Counted from the stretch's first letter, positions 23,249-32,329 are shown. The stretch is 64,000 nt of DNA from Microbacterium sp. GCS4 (GCF_001262495.1 NZ_LGYE01000001.1:806001-870000), one strand, 5' to 3'. The notes: generated by a model not told the origin, from the sequence alone. Made by a program: numbers and translations.

Positions 23249-26140
23249 CTACTCGCCGGAGCCCTCGAGTTCCAGCAGGATGTTCACGGCATCGGTGAGG
23301 CGCTTGTCCGCCTCGGCGAACGCCGTGAGGTCGCCCGACTTGAGTGCCGCGTCGCGATCGAGCAGCGCCTGCTGCGCGTCCGCCAGCGCGTCCGCCTGGG
23401 CATCGGTCGGGGTGGTCGGCTCCGTGGGCACCTCACCCGTGTCGGGATCGGGCGTCGGCTCCACCTGGTCGTCGCCGCCGGTCGCACCGGAGTCACCGCC
23501 GAACAGCGTGTCGAGCGCCGCGGTCAGGGTGTCCTCGAACGCGACCTTGTCGCCGAAGGCGACCAGCACCTTCTGCAGTCGCGGCAGCTTCGTGCCCTCG
23601 GACGACTGGACGTACACCGGCTGCACGTACAGCAGACCGCCGCCGACCGGGAGCGTCAGCAGGTTCCCGTACAGGACCTCCGACTCACCCTGCTGCAGCA
23701 GGTTGAGCTGCGGCACGACGGAGGTGTCGGAGTTGTAGGTGTTCTGCACCTGTCCGGGGCCGGGGACCGTGGTGTCCGTGTCGATCTCGAGCATCCGCAG
23801 CTGACCGTAGCCCTCCGCCTTCGTGCCCGCCTCCGATCCGGCGTCCGAATCGACCGCCAGGTATCCCATGAGCACGTCGCGGTTGCCACCGCTGCCCGAG
23901 GCGCTCGGGATGAACGTCGAGAACATCGAGAAGCGCGGGGAGTCCTGACCGGGCATCTGCATGGTCAGGTAGTACGGCGGCTGGAGCACCGCGTCGCTGC
24001 GCGGGTCGTTCGGCGTCTGCCACCGGTTGTCCTGCTGGGCGAAGGAGCCCGCGGTGTTGATGTGGTAGATCCCGAGGATGTCCCGCTGCACCTTGAACAG
24101 GTCGGTCGGGTACCGCACGTGGCTCATGAGATCGCCGGACATCTCGCTGACCGGCTTGAGCGTCGACGGGTAGATCTTCTGCCACGTCTGCAGCACGGGG
24201 TCCTCGTCGTCCCACGCATACAGTGTCACGCTGCCGTCGTAGGCGTCGACCGTGGCCTTGACCGAGTTGCGGATGTAGTTGATCTCGTCGATCGCGAGCG
24301 TCGGCGACGGGACGTTCGAGTCCGCGATCGCGTCGGACAGGCTCACGGTCGTCGAGTACGGGTAGGAGGAGCTCGTGGTGTAGCCGTCGATGATCCAGAC
24401 GATCCGACCGTCGACCACGCTCGGGTAGGGGTCGCTGTCGAGCTCGAGGTACGGCGCGACCTTCTGCACGCGCGTCTTCGGGTCGCGGTCGTACAGGATC
24501 TGCGAGTCCGGGTTCACGAGGTTCGAGAACAGGATCTGCTCGGACTGGAACTTGAGGGCGTAGAGCAGCTTCGTGAACGTGTTGCCGATCTTCGGCCCGC
24601 CGTCGCCCTCGAACGTGGTCTTGGTCTCGCTCGAGCCGTCCTTGCCGCGCGGGTAGTCGATCTCGACCGGGTCGCTGCCCTCCGGGGCGCCGACGATCGA
24701 GTACTCCGGCGAGTTCTCGCCGAAGTAGACGCGGGGCTCGAAGTTCTCCTGGTCGGTGAGGAAGCCGGAGGACGGGATGCCGCGCTCCAGGAACACGGGC
24801 TCGCCGTCACTCGTGCGCTGGTTACCGGCGGCGGCGACCAGGCCGTAGCCGTGCGTGTACACCGCGGCGCGGTTGTTCCAGTTGGTGACGTCGACGCCGT
24901 TCATGTCGAGGTCGCGCACCGACACGACCGTGTCCTGCATCGCGCCGTCGATCTCGTAGCGGTCGACGTCCATGTTCTCCTGGAACTGGTAGTAGCCGCG
25001 GTACTGCTCGAGCTGGCGGACCGTCGGGCTGATGACGGCCGGGTCGACGATGCGGATGGATGCCGTGGTCTCGGCGTCGGCGCGGAGCTGGCCGGCCTCG
25101 GCGTCGGTCTCGGCCTCGAACGGCGTGGTCTCGAGGTCGGCGACCCCGTACGCCTCCTTGGTCCCGTCGATGTTCTTCTGGTAGTACTCCGCCTGGTACG
25201 CGTTCTGGTTCGGGCGGACCTGGAAGGTCGTGACCGCCCACGGGTATCCGACTCCCACCACGAGCGAGGCGATGATCAACAGGGCGGTCGCGGCGAGCGG
25301 GAAGCGCCAGCGGCCGATGACCGCCGTGACGAAGAAGAGGATGGCGACGATCGCGGCGATGATCGCGAGGATCGCGAGTCCGGGGATCGTGGCGTTCACG
25401 CCCGTGTAGGCCGGGCCGACGATGCGGTCGTCCGGGGAGACGAGCGTCTTGAAGCGGTCGAGCCAGAGGCTGGCGGCCTGCACGAGCAGGTAGAGACCGG
25501 CGATCACGGCGAGCTGGATGCGCGCGGGCTTCGAGATGCGCAGCTCGCCCTGGCCGATGCGCACCGAGCCGTACAGGTACGACACGAGCGCCGTGACGAT
25601 CAGCGTGAGCAGCAGGACGGCGGAGACGAACGCGAGAAGGATCGAGTAGAACGGCATCGCGAACATGTAGAAGCCGGTGTCGATGCCGAACTGCGGGTCG
25701 ACCGTGTCGGTCGCGACGCCGTTGAGCCACATCCAGACCGTTTTCCACTGGCTTGCGGCTGAGAAACCGGCGAAGAGCCCGAAGAAGATCGGCATGCCCC
25801 ACATCGCGAGACGGCGAAGCGGCTCGATGACCTCCTGGTACCGATCCAGCTGCGAGCTCAGTCGCACGTAGACCGGGCGCAGGCGGTACGCGAGTTGGAT
25901 CGCCACGAACAGCGGCACCGCCATGCCGAGGAATCCGACGACGAACATGATCACGGTCGCGATCCACTGCGTCGTGAGGACCCCGGCGAAGTCCAGCTGG
26001 TCGAACCAGAGGTACTCCGTGTAGAGCGAGGCGAAGACGAAGAAGGCAGCGATGAGCGCGGCGATGATCGCCAGCGAGATGCCGAAGATTCTTCGCGAGG
26101 TTCGAGGAGTGGCCGGGTTCGGTGCGGAAGTCGAGGTCAC
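23249..26140 (-). CDS. UPF0182 (COG1615) large membrane protein
   Basis: 963 residues. Seven hydrophobic helices fill the first 310 residues (beginning FGISLAIIAALIAAFFVFASLYTEYLWFDQLDF). They are followed by a very large extracytoplasmic region and an acidic C-terminus (TGGDDQVEPTPDPDTGEVPTE). TEYLWFDQL, YPRGKDGSSETKTTF and YFGENSPEYSIV are family phrases. The function of UPF0182 is not established; it is nearly universal in actinobacteria and is followed or preceded by a membrane Lon/PDZ protein, as here. The GTG at 26140 has TAGGAT exactly 6 bases upstream. The C-terminal domain (about 860-963) resembles a short helical hairpin that may bind a partner. Confidence 0.92.
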   Translation of the reverse strand: MTSTSAPNPATPRTSRRIFGISLAIIAALIAAFFVFASLYTEYLWFDQLDFAGVLTTQWIATVIMFVVGFLGMAVPLFVAIQLAYRLRPVYVRLSSQLDRYQEVIEPLRRLAMWGMPIFFGLFAGFSAASQWKTVWMWLNGVATDTVDPQFGIDTGFYMFAMPFYSILLAFVSAVLLLTLIVTALVSYLYGSVRIGQGELRISKPARIQLAVIAGLYLLVQAASLWLDRFKTLVSPDDRIVGPAYTGVNATIPGLAILAIIAAIVAILFFVTAVIGRWRFPLAATALLIIASLVVGVGYPWAVTTFQVRPNQNAYQAEYYQKNIDGTKEAYGVADLETTPFEAETDAEAGQLRADAETTASIRIVDPAVISPTVRQLEQYRGYYQFQENMDVDRYEIDGAMQDTVVSVRDLDMNGVDVTNWNNRAAVYTHGYGLVAAAGNQRTSDGEPVFLERGIPSSGFLTDQENFEPRVYFGENSPEYSIVGAPEGSDPVEIDYPRGKDGSSETKTTFEGDGGPKIGNTFTKLLYALKFQSEQILFSNLVNPDSQILYDRDPKTRVQKVAPYLELDSDPYPSVVDGRIVWIIDGYTTSSSYPYSTTVSLSDAIADSNVPSPTLAIDEINYIRNSVKATVDAYDGSVTLYAWDDEDPVLQTWQKIYPSTLKPVSEMSGDLMSHVRYPTDLFKVQRDILGIYHINTAGSFAQQDNRWQTPNDPRSDAVLQPPYYLTMQMPGQDSPRFSMFSTFIPSASGSGGNRDVLMGYLAVDSDAGSEAGTKAEGYGQLRMLEIDTDTTVPGPGQVQNTYNSDTSVVPQLNLLQQGESEVLYGNLLTLPVGGGLLYVQPVYVQSSEGTKLPRLQKVLVAFGDKVAFEDTLTAALDTLFGGDSGATGGDDQVEPTPDPDTGEVPTEPTTPTDAQADALADAQQALLDRDAALKSGDLTAFAEADKRLTDAVNILLELEGSGE

Positions 26141-26146
26141 CCCTCC

Positions 26147-26152
26147 ATCCTA
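26147..26152 (-). promoter_or_regulatory. -10 box TAGGAT (leaderless) of UPF0182
   Basis: TAGGAT, spacer GGAGGG, GTG at 26140. Confidence 0.5.
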
Positions 26153-26220
26153 GGCACGCCTCACTGTGCTCCGGCTGTCATCCCGGTCACGGGGAGGTCA
26201 CGACGCATACGGCCTCCGAG

Positions 26221-27315
26221 TCACTGCGCGGAGGCGACCTCGCACGTCGGCAGCGCCGAGACGTCGCCGTCGTCTGCGATGACCTCGAGCGCCGCGAGGG
26301 ACTCCTCCAGGGTCGATGTGCTCAGCACGGTCAGCCCGTCGGGGATGTGTCCCACGACCTCGTCGCAGTTCGACTGCGGGGCGAGGAAGTAGTCGGCCCC
26401 GGCATCGCGGGCCCCGTAGAGCTTCTGCCGGATGCCGCCGATCGGCCCGACCGTGCCCTCGGCGTCGATCGTGCCGGTGCCTGCGACGTTCTGTCCGCCG
26501 TTGAGCTCGCCAGGGGTCAGGGTGTCGATGATCCCGAGGGCGAACATCATGCCGGCGCTCGGACCCCCGACGTTGTCGAGCTGCAGCGTGACGTCGACCT
26601 CGAAGTCGTAGTCGGTGCGCAGCGTGACGCCGATCAACCAGGTGGTGACGTCGCCCTCGGTGTGCTTCTCGGGTGTGACCTCGACCGTGGTCTCCGCCCC
26701 GGCGCGGAGCACCGTGAGGGCCACCGGGTCTCCCCCGGCATCCTGGATCGCGTCGCGCAGCTGCGTGGCGGAGGTCACCGCGGTGCCGTCGACCGCCGTG
26801 ATGACGTCCTCCGACTCGAGCGCGCCCTGCGCCGGAGCATCCTCGACGACGTCGACCACCGCGACCTGCGCCCCGGTGTCGTAGCCCAGCTCGTTCAGCG
26901 CCGCGGCCGTGGCCTCGTGCTGAGAGTCGACCATGAGCGTCGCGTTGCGCTCGTCGCGCTCCTCGCTCGTCTGCCCCGCGGGGAACACCGACTCGATCGG
27001 CACGACCGCGCGCGACGAGTCCGCCCAGGCCAGCGCGAGCTCGAACCAGCTGGGCGTGCGCTCGCGGTTTCCGACGACCTGGACGGTCGTGAGGTCGAGA
27101 GTGCCGCCGGTCTCGTAGGTCTCAGCGCCCTCGACCTTGATCAGCGGCACTTTCTCGCCGTCCGCTCCCGGGGCCGTGCCGAGAGTGTCGTAGACGGGTC
27201 CCGGTCGCTGGATCACGTAGGGCGTGGGAAGGAAGGTGAGCACCACGAGCGCGATCAACGCGACGACCAGCGCCCATACTCCCAGTCCGAGCTTCACAGA
27301 CCGGGTTCGATCCAC
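26221..27315 (-). CDS. Membrane-anchored PDZ/Lon-like (S16) serine protease
   Basis: 364 residues. One N-terminal membrane helix (about 8-30) is followed by a PDZ domain (about 140-220, VVDVVEDAPAQGALESEDVITAVDG) and a Lon-type proteolytic domain. The catalytic Ser is in NVGGPSAGMMFALGIID and the Lys lies in GGIRQKLYGARDAGAD, giving the Ser-Lys dyad of family S16. It would cut substrates on the outer face of the membrane, where no ATP is needed. M. tuberculosis Rv3194c is the recalled relative, next to UPF0182 Rv3193c. The gap to UPF0182 is 80 bases. The GTG at 27315 has GGAGG 5 bases upstream. Confidence 0.88.
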   Translation of the reverse strand: MDRTRSVKLGLGVWALVVALIALVVLTFLPTPYVIQRPGPVYDTLGTAPGADGEKVPLIKVEGAETYETGGTLDLTTVQVVGNRERTPSWFELALAWADSSRAVVPIESVFPAGQTSEERDERNATLMVDSQHEATAAALNELGYDTGAQVAVVDVVEDAPAQGALESEDVITAVDGTAVTSATQLRDAIQDAGGDPVALTVLRAGAETTVEVTPEKHTEGDVTTWLIGVTLRTDYDFEVDVTLQLDNVGGPSAGMMFALGIIDTLTPGELNGGQNVAGTGTIDAEGTVGPIGGIRQKLYGARDAGADYFLAPQSNCDEVVGHIPDGLTVLSTSTLEESLAALEVIADDGDVSALPTCEVASAQ

Positions 27316-27432
27316 AGGTTCCTCCGTCGTTCGCGGGCGGCGTACAGCGATCTGCCCACGTTCGGGGACTCGCGGCCGTTCCTGTGACTAGCGTAGATGC
27401 CACGGCTTCAGACGTGCTGAGAGGCGATCGCG

Positions 27433-28848
27433 ATGGCAGACAACGACCCGACACCCGAGGACTTCCAGGAGTTCCTCCGACGAATGATGGCCGGGCAGGG
27501 CGCCGGCGACATCGATCCCGAGGCCCTGCAGAACGCCTTCGCCGGCATGGACGGCCTCCAGCTCGATCCGGCGATGATGCAGACGATCATGTCTCAGCTG
27601 CAGGGCGCCTTCGGCGGCGATGCGTGGGAGAACGCGCTCCGTCAGGCTCTGCACATCGCGAACCGGGACGGGCTCGGGATCTCCGAGGGGGCGCGCACCT
27701 CGCTCGCGGACTCGTTCGCCCTCGCGAACCTCTGGCTGGGCGAGGCGACGACCATCTCCGAGCTCGGCGAAGCACCCAGGGCCATGACCCGCGGCGAGTG
27801 GGTCGAGGCGACGCTCCCGGTCTGGAAGGAGATCGCCGATCCTGTGTCGACGAGCATCGCGGACGCCCTCACCAGCGCGCTCGACACCCAGGTGCCCGAG
27901 GACATGCGCGGCATCGTGCAGGGAGCGGGCAAGCTCATGCGCGGTCTCGGCGGCTCGGTCTTCGCCGCGCAGTTCGGCCAGGTGCTCGGCAACCTCTCGC
28001 TCGAGGTGGTGTCGGGCGGAGACGTCGGCATCCCCGTGCTCCCCGCCGGCACCGCCGCGGTGATCCCGCAGAACCTCGCCGCGTTCGGCGAGGGGCTGGA
28101 GATCCCCGAGGACCAGATCGCACTGTATCTGTCGACGCGCGAGCTCGCCTACGCGCGTCTCTACCGGCACGCCAAGTGGCTGCACCTGCACGTCATGGCG
28201 CAGATCACCGACTTCGCTCGCGGGGTCACGGTCGACGTCGAAGCGCTCGAAGACGTCGCGAGCCGCCTGGACCCCTCGAACCCGGAGGAGCTGCGCGCGG
28301 CGATCGAGGGCGGGGCGCTCCTGCCCACGCAGAGCGAGACGCAGCGCGAAGCGCTGGCTCGACTCGAGAACCTCGTCGCGACGATCGACGGCTGGGTCGA
28401 CGTGGTCACGGCGCAGGCCACGGCACGTCTGCCCGACGGCGCGAGGATCGCGGAGGCTGCGCGTCGCCGGCGCGCGGTGGGCGGCCCCGCCGAGGACGCG
28501 CTCGGTGCGCTCGTCGGCCTCAAACTGCGTCCGCGTCGCCTGCGGGAGGCGTCGGCGATGTGGCAGGCCGTGACGGATGCCGTCGGCGCCGCGGGGCGCG
28601 ATGCGCTGTGGGACTACCCCGACCTCATGCCGACGTCGGAGGACATCGACGACCCGACCGCACTGGTCGCCCGGCTCCAGGCCACGGCGCGCGGCGAGCA
28701 GCCGGCGACGGACGAGTTCGACGAGGCGCTCGCGCGTCTGCTCGACGGCGACGACTTCTCCGGACAGGGCGACGAGGATGCCGGGGACGGCCCCGCGGAC
28801 GACCACGGCGACGAGGGCGGAGCGCCCGAGGGCGATCGACCGGTATAG
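27433..28848 (+). CDS. DUF2342 / zincin-like protein (metalloprotease family, possibly inactive)
   Basis: 471 residues, mostly helical, with a very acidic disordered tail (from about residue 435). It matches the actinobacterial DUF2342 family, annotated as zincin-like metallopeptidases, by GWVEATLPVWKEIADPV, VFAAQFGQVLGNLSLEVVSGGDVGIP, NLAAFGEGLEIPEDQIALYLSTRELAYARLYRHAKWLHLHV and TIDGWVDVVTAQATARLP. In family members I remember, the helix reads RE-x-x-H, whereas this one reads RELAY, so a metal-binding His appears to be Tyr. That weakens a protease claim. It diverges from the Lon-like gene, a layout recalled also for Rv3194c/Rv3195. A TAGATG box about 50 bases upstream could be its -10; the leader carries only a weak purine-rich site. 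Confidence 0.82.
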   Translation: MADNDPTPEDFQEFLRRMMAGQGAGDIDPEALQNAFAGMDGLQLDPAMMQTIMSQLQGAFGGDAWENALRQALHIANRDGLGISEGARTSLADSFALANLWLGEATTISELGEAPRAMTRGEWVEATLPVWKEIADPVSTSIADALTSALDTQVPEDMRGIVQGAGKLMRGLGGSVFAAQFGQVLGNLSLEVVSGGDVGIPVLPAGTAAVIPQNLAAFGEGLEIPEDQIALYLSTRELAYARLYRHAKWLHLHVMAQITDFARGVTVDVEALEDVASRLDPSNPEELRAAIEGGALLPTQSETQREALARLENLVATIDGWVDVVTAQATARLPDGARIAEAARRRRAVGGPAEDALGALVGLKLRPRRLREASAMWQAVTDAVGAAGRDALWDYPDLMPTSEDIDDPTALVARLQATARGEQPATDEFDEALARLLDGDDFSGQGDEDAGDGPADDHGDEGGAPEGDRPV

Positions 28849-28883
28849 GTCAGGAGCTCTTCGGCGTCTCCTCCTCCACAGGC

Positions 28884-28916
28884 GCCGGATCCGCCGCAGT
28901 TGTCCACGGATCCGGC
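28884..28916 (+). terminator. Terminator of the DUF2342 gene
   Basis: Perfect 10-base-pair stem GCCGGATCCG / CGGATCCGGC with a 13-base loop, followed by TTTC. A second possible stem, GTCCACG / CGTGGAC (28902-28926), uses overlapping bases and would exclude the first. Confidence 0.65.
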
Positions 28917-28947
28917 TTTCGTGGACCAGGTGGGGCCGCCGCATCCG

Positions 28948-28953
28948 CACAAT
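28948..28953 (+). promoter_or_regulatory. -10-like box CACAAT before the TOMM-like gene
   Basis: CACAAT, spacer CGAGGG, ATG at 28960. Confidence 0.4.
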
Positions 28954-28959
28954 CGAGGG

Positions 28960-29826
28960 ATGCCGCCGCTCACGCCCAAGGTCCTCACCCGACTCGACCC
29001 CTCCGTCCCGCTGCTGTGGCGTGACGGCGAGACGCTGCAGATCGGGATCGAGGGCACGCTGCGGATCCCCGCCGCCGACCCCTGGGTGGAACGACTGCTC
29101 ACCCGGATGGCCATCGGGTTCCGGCGGGCGTCGTTCGACGTGATCGCGCATGCGGCCGGGGCCCCTCGCACCCAGGCTCGAGCGTTGCTCGCACGACTCG
29201 AGCCGCTGCTGGTCGACGACCCGCCCACGCCGCGCGCCGCATGGGTCGAGAGCCTCGGCGTGCACGACGGCCGGTGCGCTCCGCGTCTGCGGGACGCTCT
29301 GATCGACGAGGGCGTCGCCACCGGCATCCGCTCGGACCCCGGGGACATCGGCGTCGTCCTCGTCGAGGGAGCCGCCGCCTCGATCGAGTTCGCGCGCTAC
29401 CTGCGCGTGGACACCGCTCACCTACCGGTGTCGCTCGAGCGGGGGCGGATCACGATCGGTCCGCTGGTCGTCCCCGGCGAGTCACCCTGCCTCGCGTGCC
29501 GGGACGGCGCGGCCACGGACGACGACCCCGCGTGGCCGCGCATGCACGCCCAGCTCATCGGTCGCCCCTCCGGCCCGATCAGCGCCGCACGCATCGCCGG
29601 TGCAGCGACCGTCGTCGCGCAGATGCTCGCCGACGATCCTGCCGGCGGCTCGGTCGTCGTGATCAGCCGCGACGGACGCCGCGCCCGGCACCCGGTGCCG
29701 TTTCACGCAGGATGCCGGTGCCGCGCGCCGTGGTCCCGATCTCCGCGAGGAACCGCGACGGAGCCCGTTCCCCTCGTCCGGCCGACCGCGACCACGACAG
29801 CGAGAGGGTACGCGCGGCCCGCGTGA
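28960..29826 (+). CDS. TOMM leader-binding / cyclodehydratase C-like protein (orphan)
   Basis: 288 residues. The N-terminal part (about 1-90) looks like a winged-helix peptide-binding region (VLTRLDPSVPLLWRDGETLQIG). The C-terminal half carries ITIGPLVVPGESPCLACRDGAATDDDPAWPRMHAQLIG, a wording shared with cyclodehydratase-associated E1-like proteins that bind RiPP leader peptides. CLAC plus CRC near the C-terminus could form a four-Cys zinc site. No YcaO enzyme or precursor peptide is nearby, so calling it a RiPP enzyme would be unsafe. M. tuberculosis Rv3196 occupies the same place as I recall. Its 3' end overlaps the UvrD-like gene antisense by 164 bases. The ATG at 28960 has CACAAT 6 bases upstream; an in-frame ATG at 28900 exists. 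Confidence 0.7.
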   Translation: MPPLTPKVLTRLDPSVPLLWRDGETLQIGIEGTLRIPAADPWVERLLTRMAIGFRRASFDVIAHAAGAPRTQARALLARLEPLLVDDPPTPRAAWVESLGVHDGRCAPRLRDALIDEGVATGIRSDPGDIGVVLVEGAAASIEFARYLRVDTAHLPVSLERGRITIGPLVVPGESPCLACRDGAATDDDPAWPRMHAQLIGRPSGPISAARIAGAATVVAQMLADDPAGGSVVVISRDGRRARHPVPFHAGCRCRAPWSRSPRGTATEPVPLVRPTATTTARGYARPA

Positions 29827-31384
29827 CGCCGACGTAGGCGAGTCGTCGTTCCTCGTCGATCGCCTCGAACCCGGTGGCATAGGAGATCGGCAGGGCGCCC
29901 TCCGCCCATCCCGCCAGATGCACGTGCGGCCACTCGAGACCCTTCGCCGCGTGCAGGGTGGACAGCGTCACGGTGCGCATGGTCGGCTCGTGCTGATCCT
30001 TGGCGCGCGCCATGAGCGCATCGCTGAACGAGCGCAGCGTCTCCCCCGGCGCGGCCTCCTCGGCGAGCCGAAGGATGGCACGCCGAGCCTCCCAGCCGTC
30101 GCGCTGCGCGCCCCCCGCCGCCGGCGGCTCCTCGGTGAGACCGAGTTCGCGCAGCACACGCTGCACGCCGGGAAGGAACCCGTGCTCGGTCGGCGCAACC
30201 GCGGCGGCGCGCAGCGCGAGGATCGCCTGACGCACCTCCGGCATCGCGAAGAACCGGGTGCCGCCGAGCACCGAGGTCGCGATGCCCTGTGCGGCGAGCG
30301 CCTGCTGCAGCACGGCCGACTGCGCGTGCGCCCGGTAGAGCACGGCGACGTCGGCGGGCGAGGCGCCGGCCTCGATGCTCGCCGCGATCGACGACGCGAT
30401 GCCCTCGGCCTCCTCGCGCTCGCTGTCATAGGCGGTGACCGTGGGGGTGTCGGCCGAGAACGTCTCGCGCGCCGGGACCAGCTCGAGCGCGCCGGGCCGA
30501 CCGCGCATGAGGGCGTTCGCGGCGGTGAGGATCGGGGCCTGCGAGCGGTAGTTGGTCTCCAGCCGGACGATCGTCGCGTCGGGATGCCGTCGCTCGAACT
30601 CCAGCAGGAAACGCTGCTCGGCGCCGGCGAAGGAGTAGATGGTCTGGCTCGCGTCGCCGACCACGCAGATGTCGCGGCGGTCTCCGAGCCACAGCTCCAG
30701 CAGACGGTTCTGCAGCGGGGACACGTCCTGGAACTCGTCGACCGTGAAGTGGCGGTACTGCTCGTGCACGGAGGCGGCGACGCGGGGCTCGGCCTCCAGC
30801 ATCCCCGCGCAGGCGAGCAGCACATCTTCGAAGTCCAGCTGGTGCCGCTCGTCCTTGAGCGCCTCATAGCGCTGCTGCAGTTCGGCGAGCTGCGCCGTGT
30901 CGACGCCGCTCACGCTCCGGCCGAGCGCCGCGTGCTGCTCGACCGACAGCATCGAGACCTTGCGCCACTCGATCTCGGACGCGATGTCCCGCAGGGTCGC
31001 GGTGCTCGGGCGCAGCCGCATCGCGTCGGCCGCCTGGCCCAGCATCCGCACCTTGTTGTCGATGATGGACGGCGCGGGCGATCCGGCGAGCGTCGGCCAG
31101 AAGAAGTTGAGCTGGGCGAGAGCCGCGGCGTGGAAGGTGCGGGCCGCGACGCCCTCGACGCCCAGCGCGCGGAGTCGACCGCGCAGCTCGCCCGCCGCCT
31201 TCGCGGTGAACGTCACCGCCATCACCCGCGAGGGGCTGTACGCGCCGGTGTCGACGCCGTGGGCGATGCGATGCGTGATGACCCGGGTCTTCCCCGTGCC
31301 CGCCCCGGCGAGCACCGCGACCGGACCGCGCAGCACGGATGCCGCCTCCCGCTGCCGTTCGTCGAGCGCGTCGAGTGCGCTCAC
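29663..31384 (-). CDS. UvrD-like superfamily I DNA helicase
   Basis: 573 residues. Motifs in order: Q-motif LDERQREAASVL, Walker A AGAGTGKTRVITHR, AVTFTAKAAGELRGR, Walker B VDEFQDVSPLQNRL, VGDASQTIYSFAGAE, ETNYRSQAPIL, TLHAAKGLEWPHVHLAG and YVGVTRAARTLSLSWS. It is a 3'-5' DNA translocase/helicase in repair. It corresponds in position to mycobacterial UvrD2 next to nudC but lacks the HRDC domain and Cys region of that protein. The GTG at 31384 overlaps the NudC stop (GTGA). The last 164 bases are antisense to the TOMM-like gene, and both proteins use conserved codons there. Confidence 0.9.
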   Translation of the reverse strand: MSALDALDERQREAASVLRGPVAVLAGAGTGKTRVITHRIAHGVDTGAYSPSRVMAVTFTAKAAGELRGRLRALGVEGVAARTFHAAALAQLNFFWPTLAGSPAPSIIDNKVRMLGQAADAMRLRPSTATLRDIASEIEWRKVSMLSVEQHAALGRSVSGVDTAQLAELQQRYEALKDERHQLDFEDVLLACAGMLEAEPRVAASVHEQYRHFTVDEFQDVSPLQNRLLELWLGDRRDICVVGDASQTIYSFAGAEQRFLLEFERRHPDATIVRLETNYRSQAPILTAANALMRGRPGALELVPARETFSADTPTVTAYDSEREEAEGIASSIAASIEAGASPADVAVLYRAHAQSAVLQQALAAQGIATSVLGGTRFFAMPEVRQAILALRAAAVAPTEHGFLPGVQRVLRELGLTEEPPAAGGAQRDGWEARRAILRLAEEAAPGETLRSFSDALMARAKDQHEPTMRTVTLSTLHAAKGLEWPHVHLAGWAEGALPISYATGFEAIDEERRLAYVGVTRAARTLSLSWSRSAGRGERAPSRFLAEIGTTARGTGILRETAPGAGRGVRRG

Positions 31385-32277
31385 GCGCCCTCCTCGAACC
31401 ACGACACGATCAGCGCGCGGGCGATGGATGCCGCGCCGGGAAGACCGACCGGACCGTCGCCGGCGAGCGCGGTGCCGATCTCCTCACGGGTGAACCAGCG
31501 CACGTCGACGATCTCCTCGCCGTCGGGGCGCACCTCGTCCTCGTCCAGCGCGACCGCCCGGAACCCCAGCATGAGCGAGCGCGGGAACGGCCACGGCTGC
31601 GACGACATGTAGCGCAGTGAGGCGAGACGCACCCCCGACTCCTCGGCCAGCTCCCGGTGCACGGTCGCCTCGAGCGACTCCCCCGCCTCCGTGAAACCGG
31701 CGAAGCACGAGTACATGCGACCGCCCCAGTTGGCGTTCGCCCCGAGCAGCAGCCGCTCTCCGTCGGCGCTCTCGACCGCCACGATCACCGCGGGGTCGGT
31801 GCGCGGGAAGTGCTCCCGGCCGCACACCAGGCAGCGGCGGGACCACCCCGCCTGCAGCAGCTCGGTGCCGCCTCCGCACCGCGGGCAGAACGGCGCGTCT
31901 CGCAGCCAGCCGCCGAGCGCGAGGGCTTCGATCAGGATCTCGGCGTCCTCGCCGCCGAGGCGGCCGCCGAGGTCGCGGAGCCCGAGCCAGGTCTCGTCCG
32001 GCGCGGTGTCCACGCTGTCCACCTCGGGGGCGAGGGCGGCGAGGAGCACGGCGTCGCCGGCCGCGTCCCGGCCGAGCAGGGCCCAGGTCGCTTCTCCCAC
32101 GTCGTCCGCCGAGACTCGCAGAAGTGCGGGAGCCTCGAGGTCGTCGCCGTCGATGCGCACGCGTCCGTCACGGACGGCGATCACCGTGGTCGCGGGCTCC
32201 GCGCGCAGACGATCGATCACTCCGACCTCGGTCCGCAGGTCTGCCGCACGGTCGAAAGGCGCGCGCATCGTGGTCAT
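31381..32277 (-). CDS. nudC: NAD(+) diphosphatase / NAD-capped RNA decapping enzyme NudC
   Basis: 298 residues. A zinc ribbon is formed by CPRCGGG and CLVCGREHFP. The Nudix box GFTEAGESLEATVHRELAEESGV matches GX5EX7REUXEEXGU, and SQPWPFPRSLMLGF is the SQPWPFPxS array that defines NADH pyrophosphatases. The enzyme hydrolyses NAD(H) to NMN(H) and AMP and can remove NAD caps from RNA. The ATG at 32277 follows GAGGGAG by 3 bases; a second ATG at 32268 is possible. It is the first gene of a unit with the UvrD-like helicase. It is divergent from the phosphotransferase-like gene. Confidence 0.93.
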   Translation of the reverse strand: MTTMRAPFDRAADLRTEVGVIDRLRAEPATTVIAVRDGRVRIDGDDLEAPALLRVSADDVGEATWALLGRDAAGDAVLLAALAPEVDSVDTAPDETWLGLRDLGGRLGGEDAEILIEALALGGWLRDAPFCPRCGGGTELLQAGWSRRCLVCGREHFPRTDPAVIVAVESADGERLLLGANANWGGRMYSCFAGFTEAGESLEATVHRELAEESGVRLASLRYMSSQPWPFPRSLMLGFRAVALDEDEVRPDGEEIVDVRWFTREEIGTALAGDGPVGLPGAASIARALIVSWFEEGA

Positions 32278-32329
32278 CGACTCCCTCTCTCACGGGCGTG
32301 GCGGAGGCGGGACGGCCCCCGCGCCCACC

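Noticed and set aside
23249..26140. Long plus-strand frames across UPF0182 (for example 24062-25762)
   Set aside because: They are antisense to a conserved gene and consist mainly of Val/Arg/Asp repeats with no family resemblance.
28960..29826. Complete RiPP (thiazole/oxazole) biosynthetic cluster
   Set aside because: No YcaO, dehydrogenase or precursor peptide is found in the neighbouring 10 kb.
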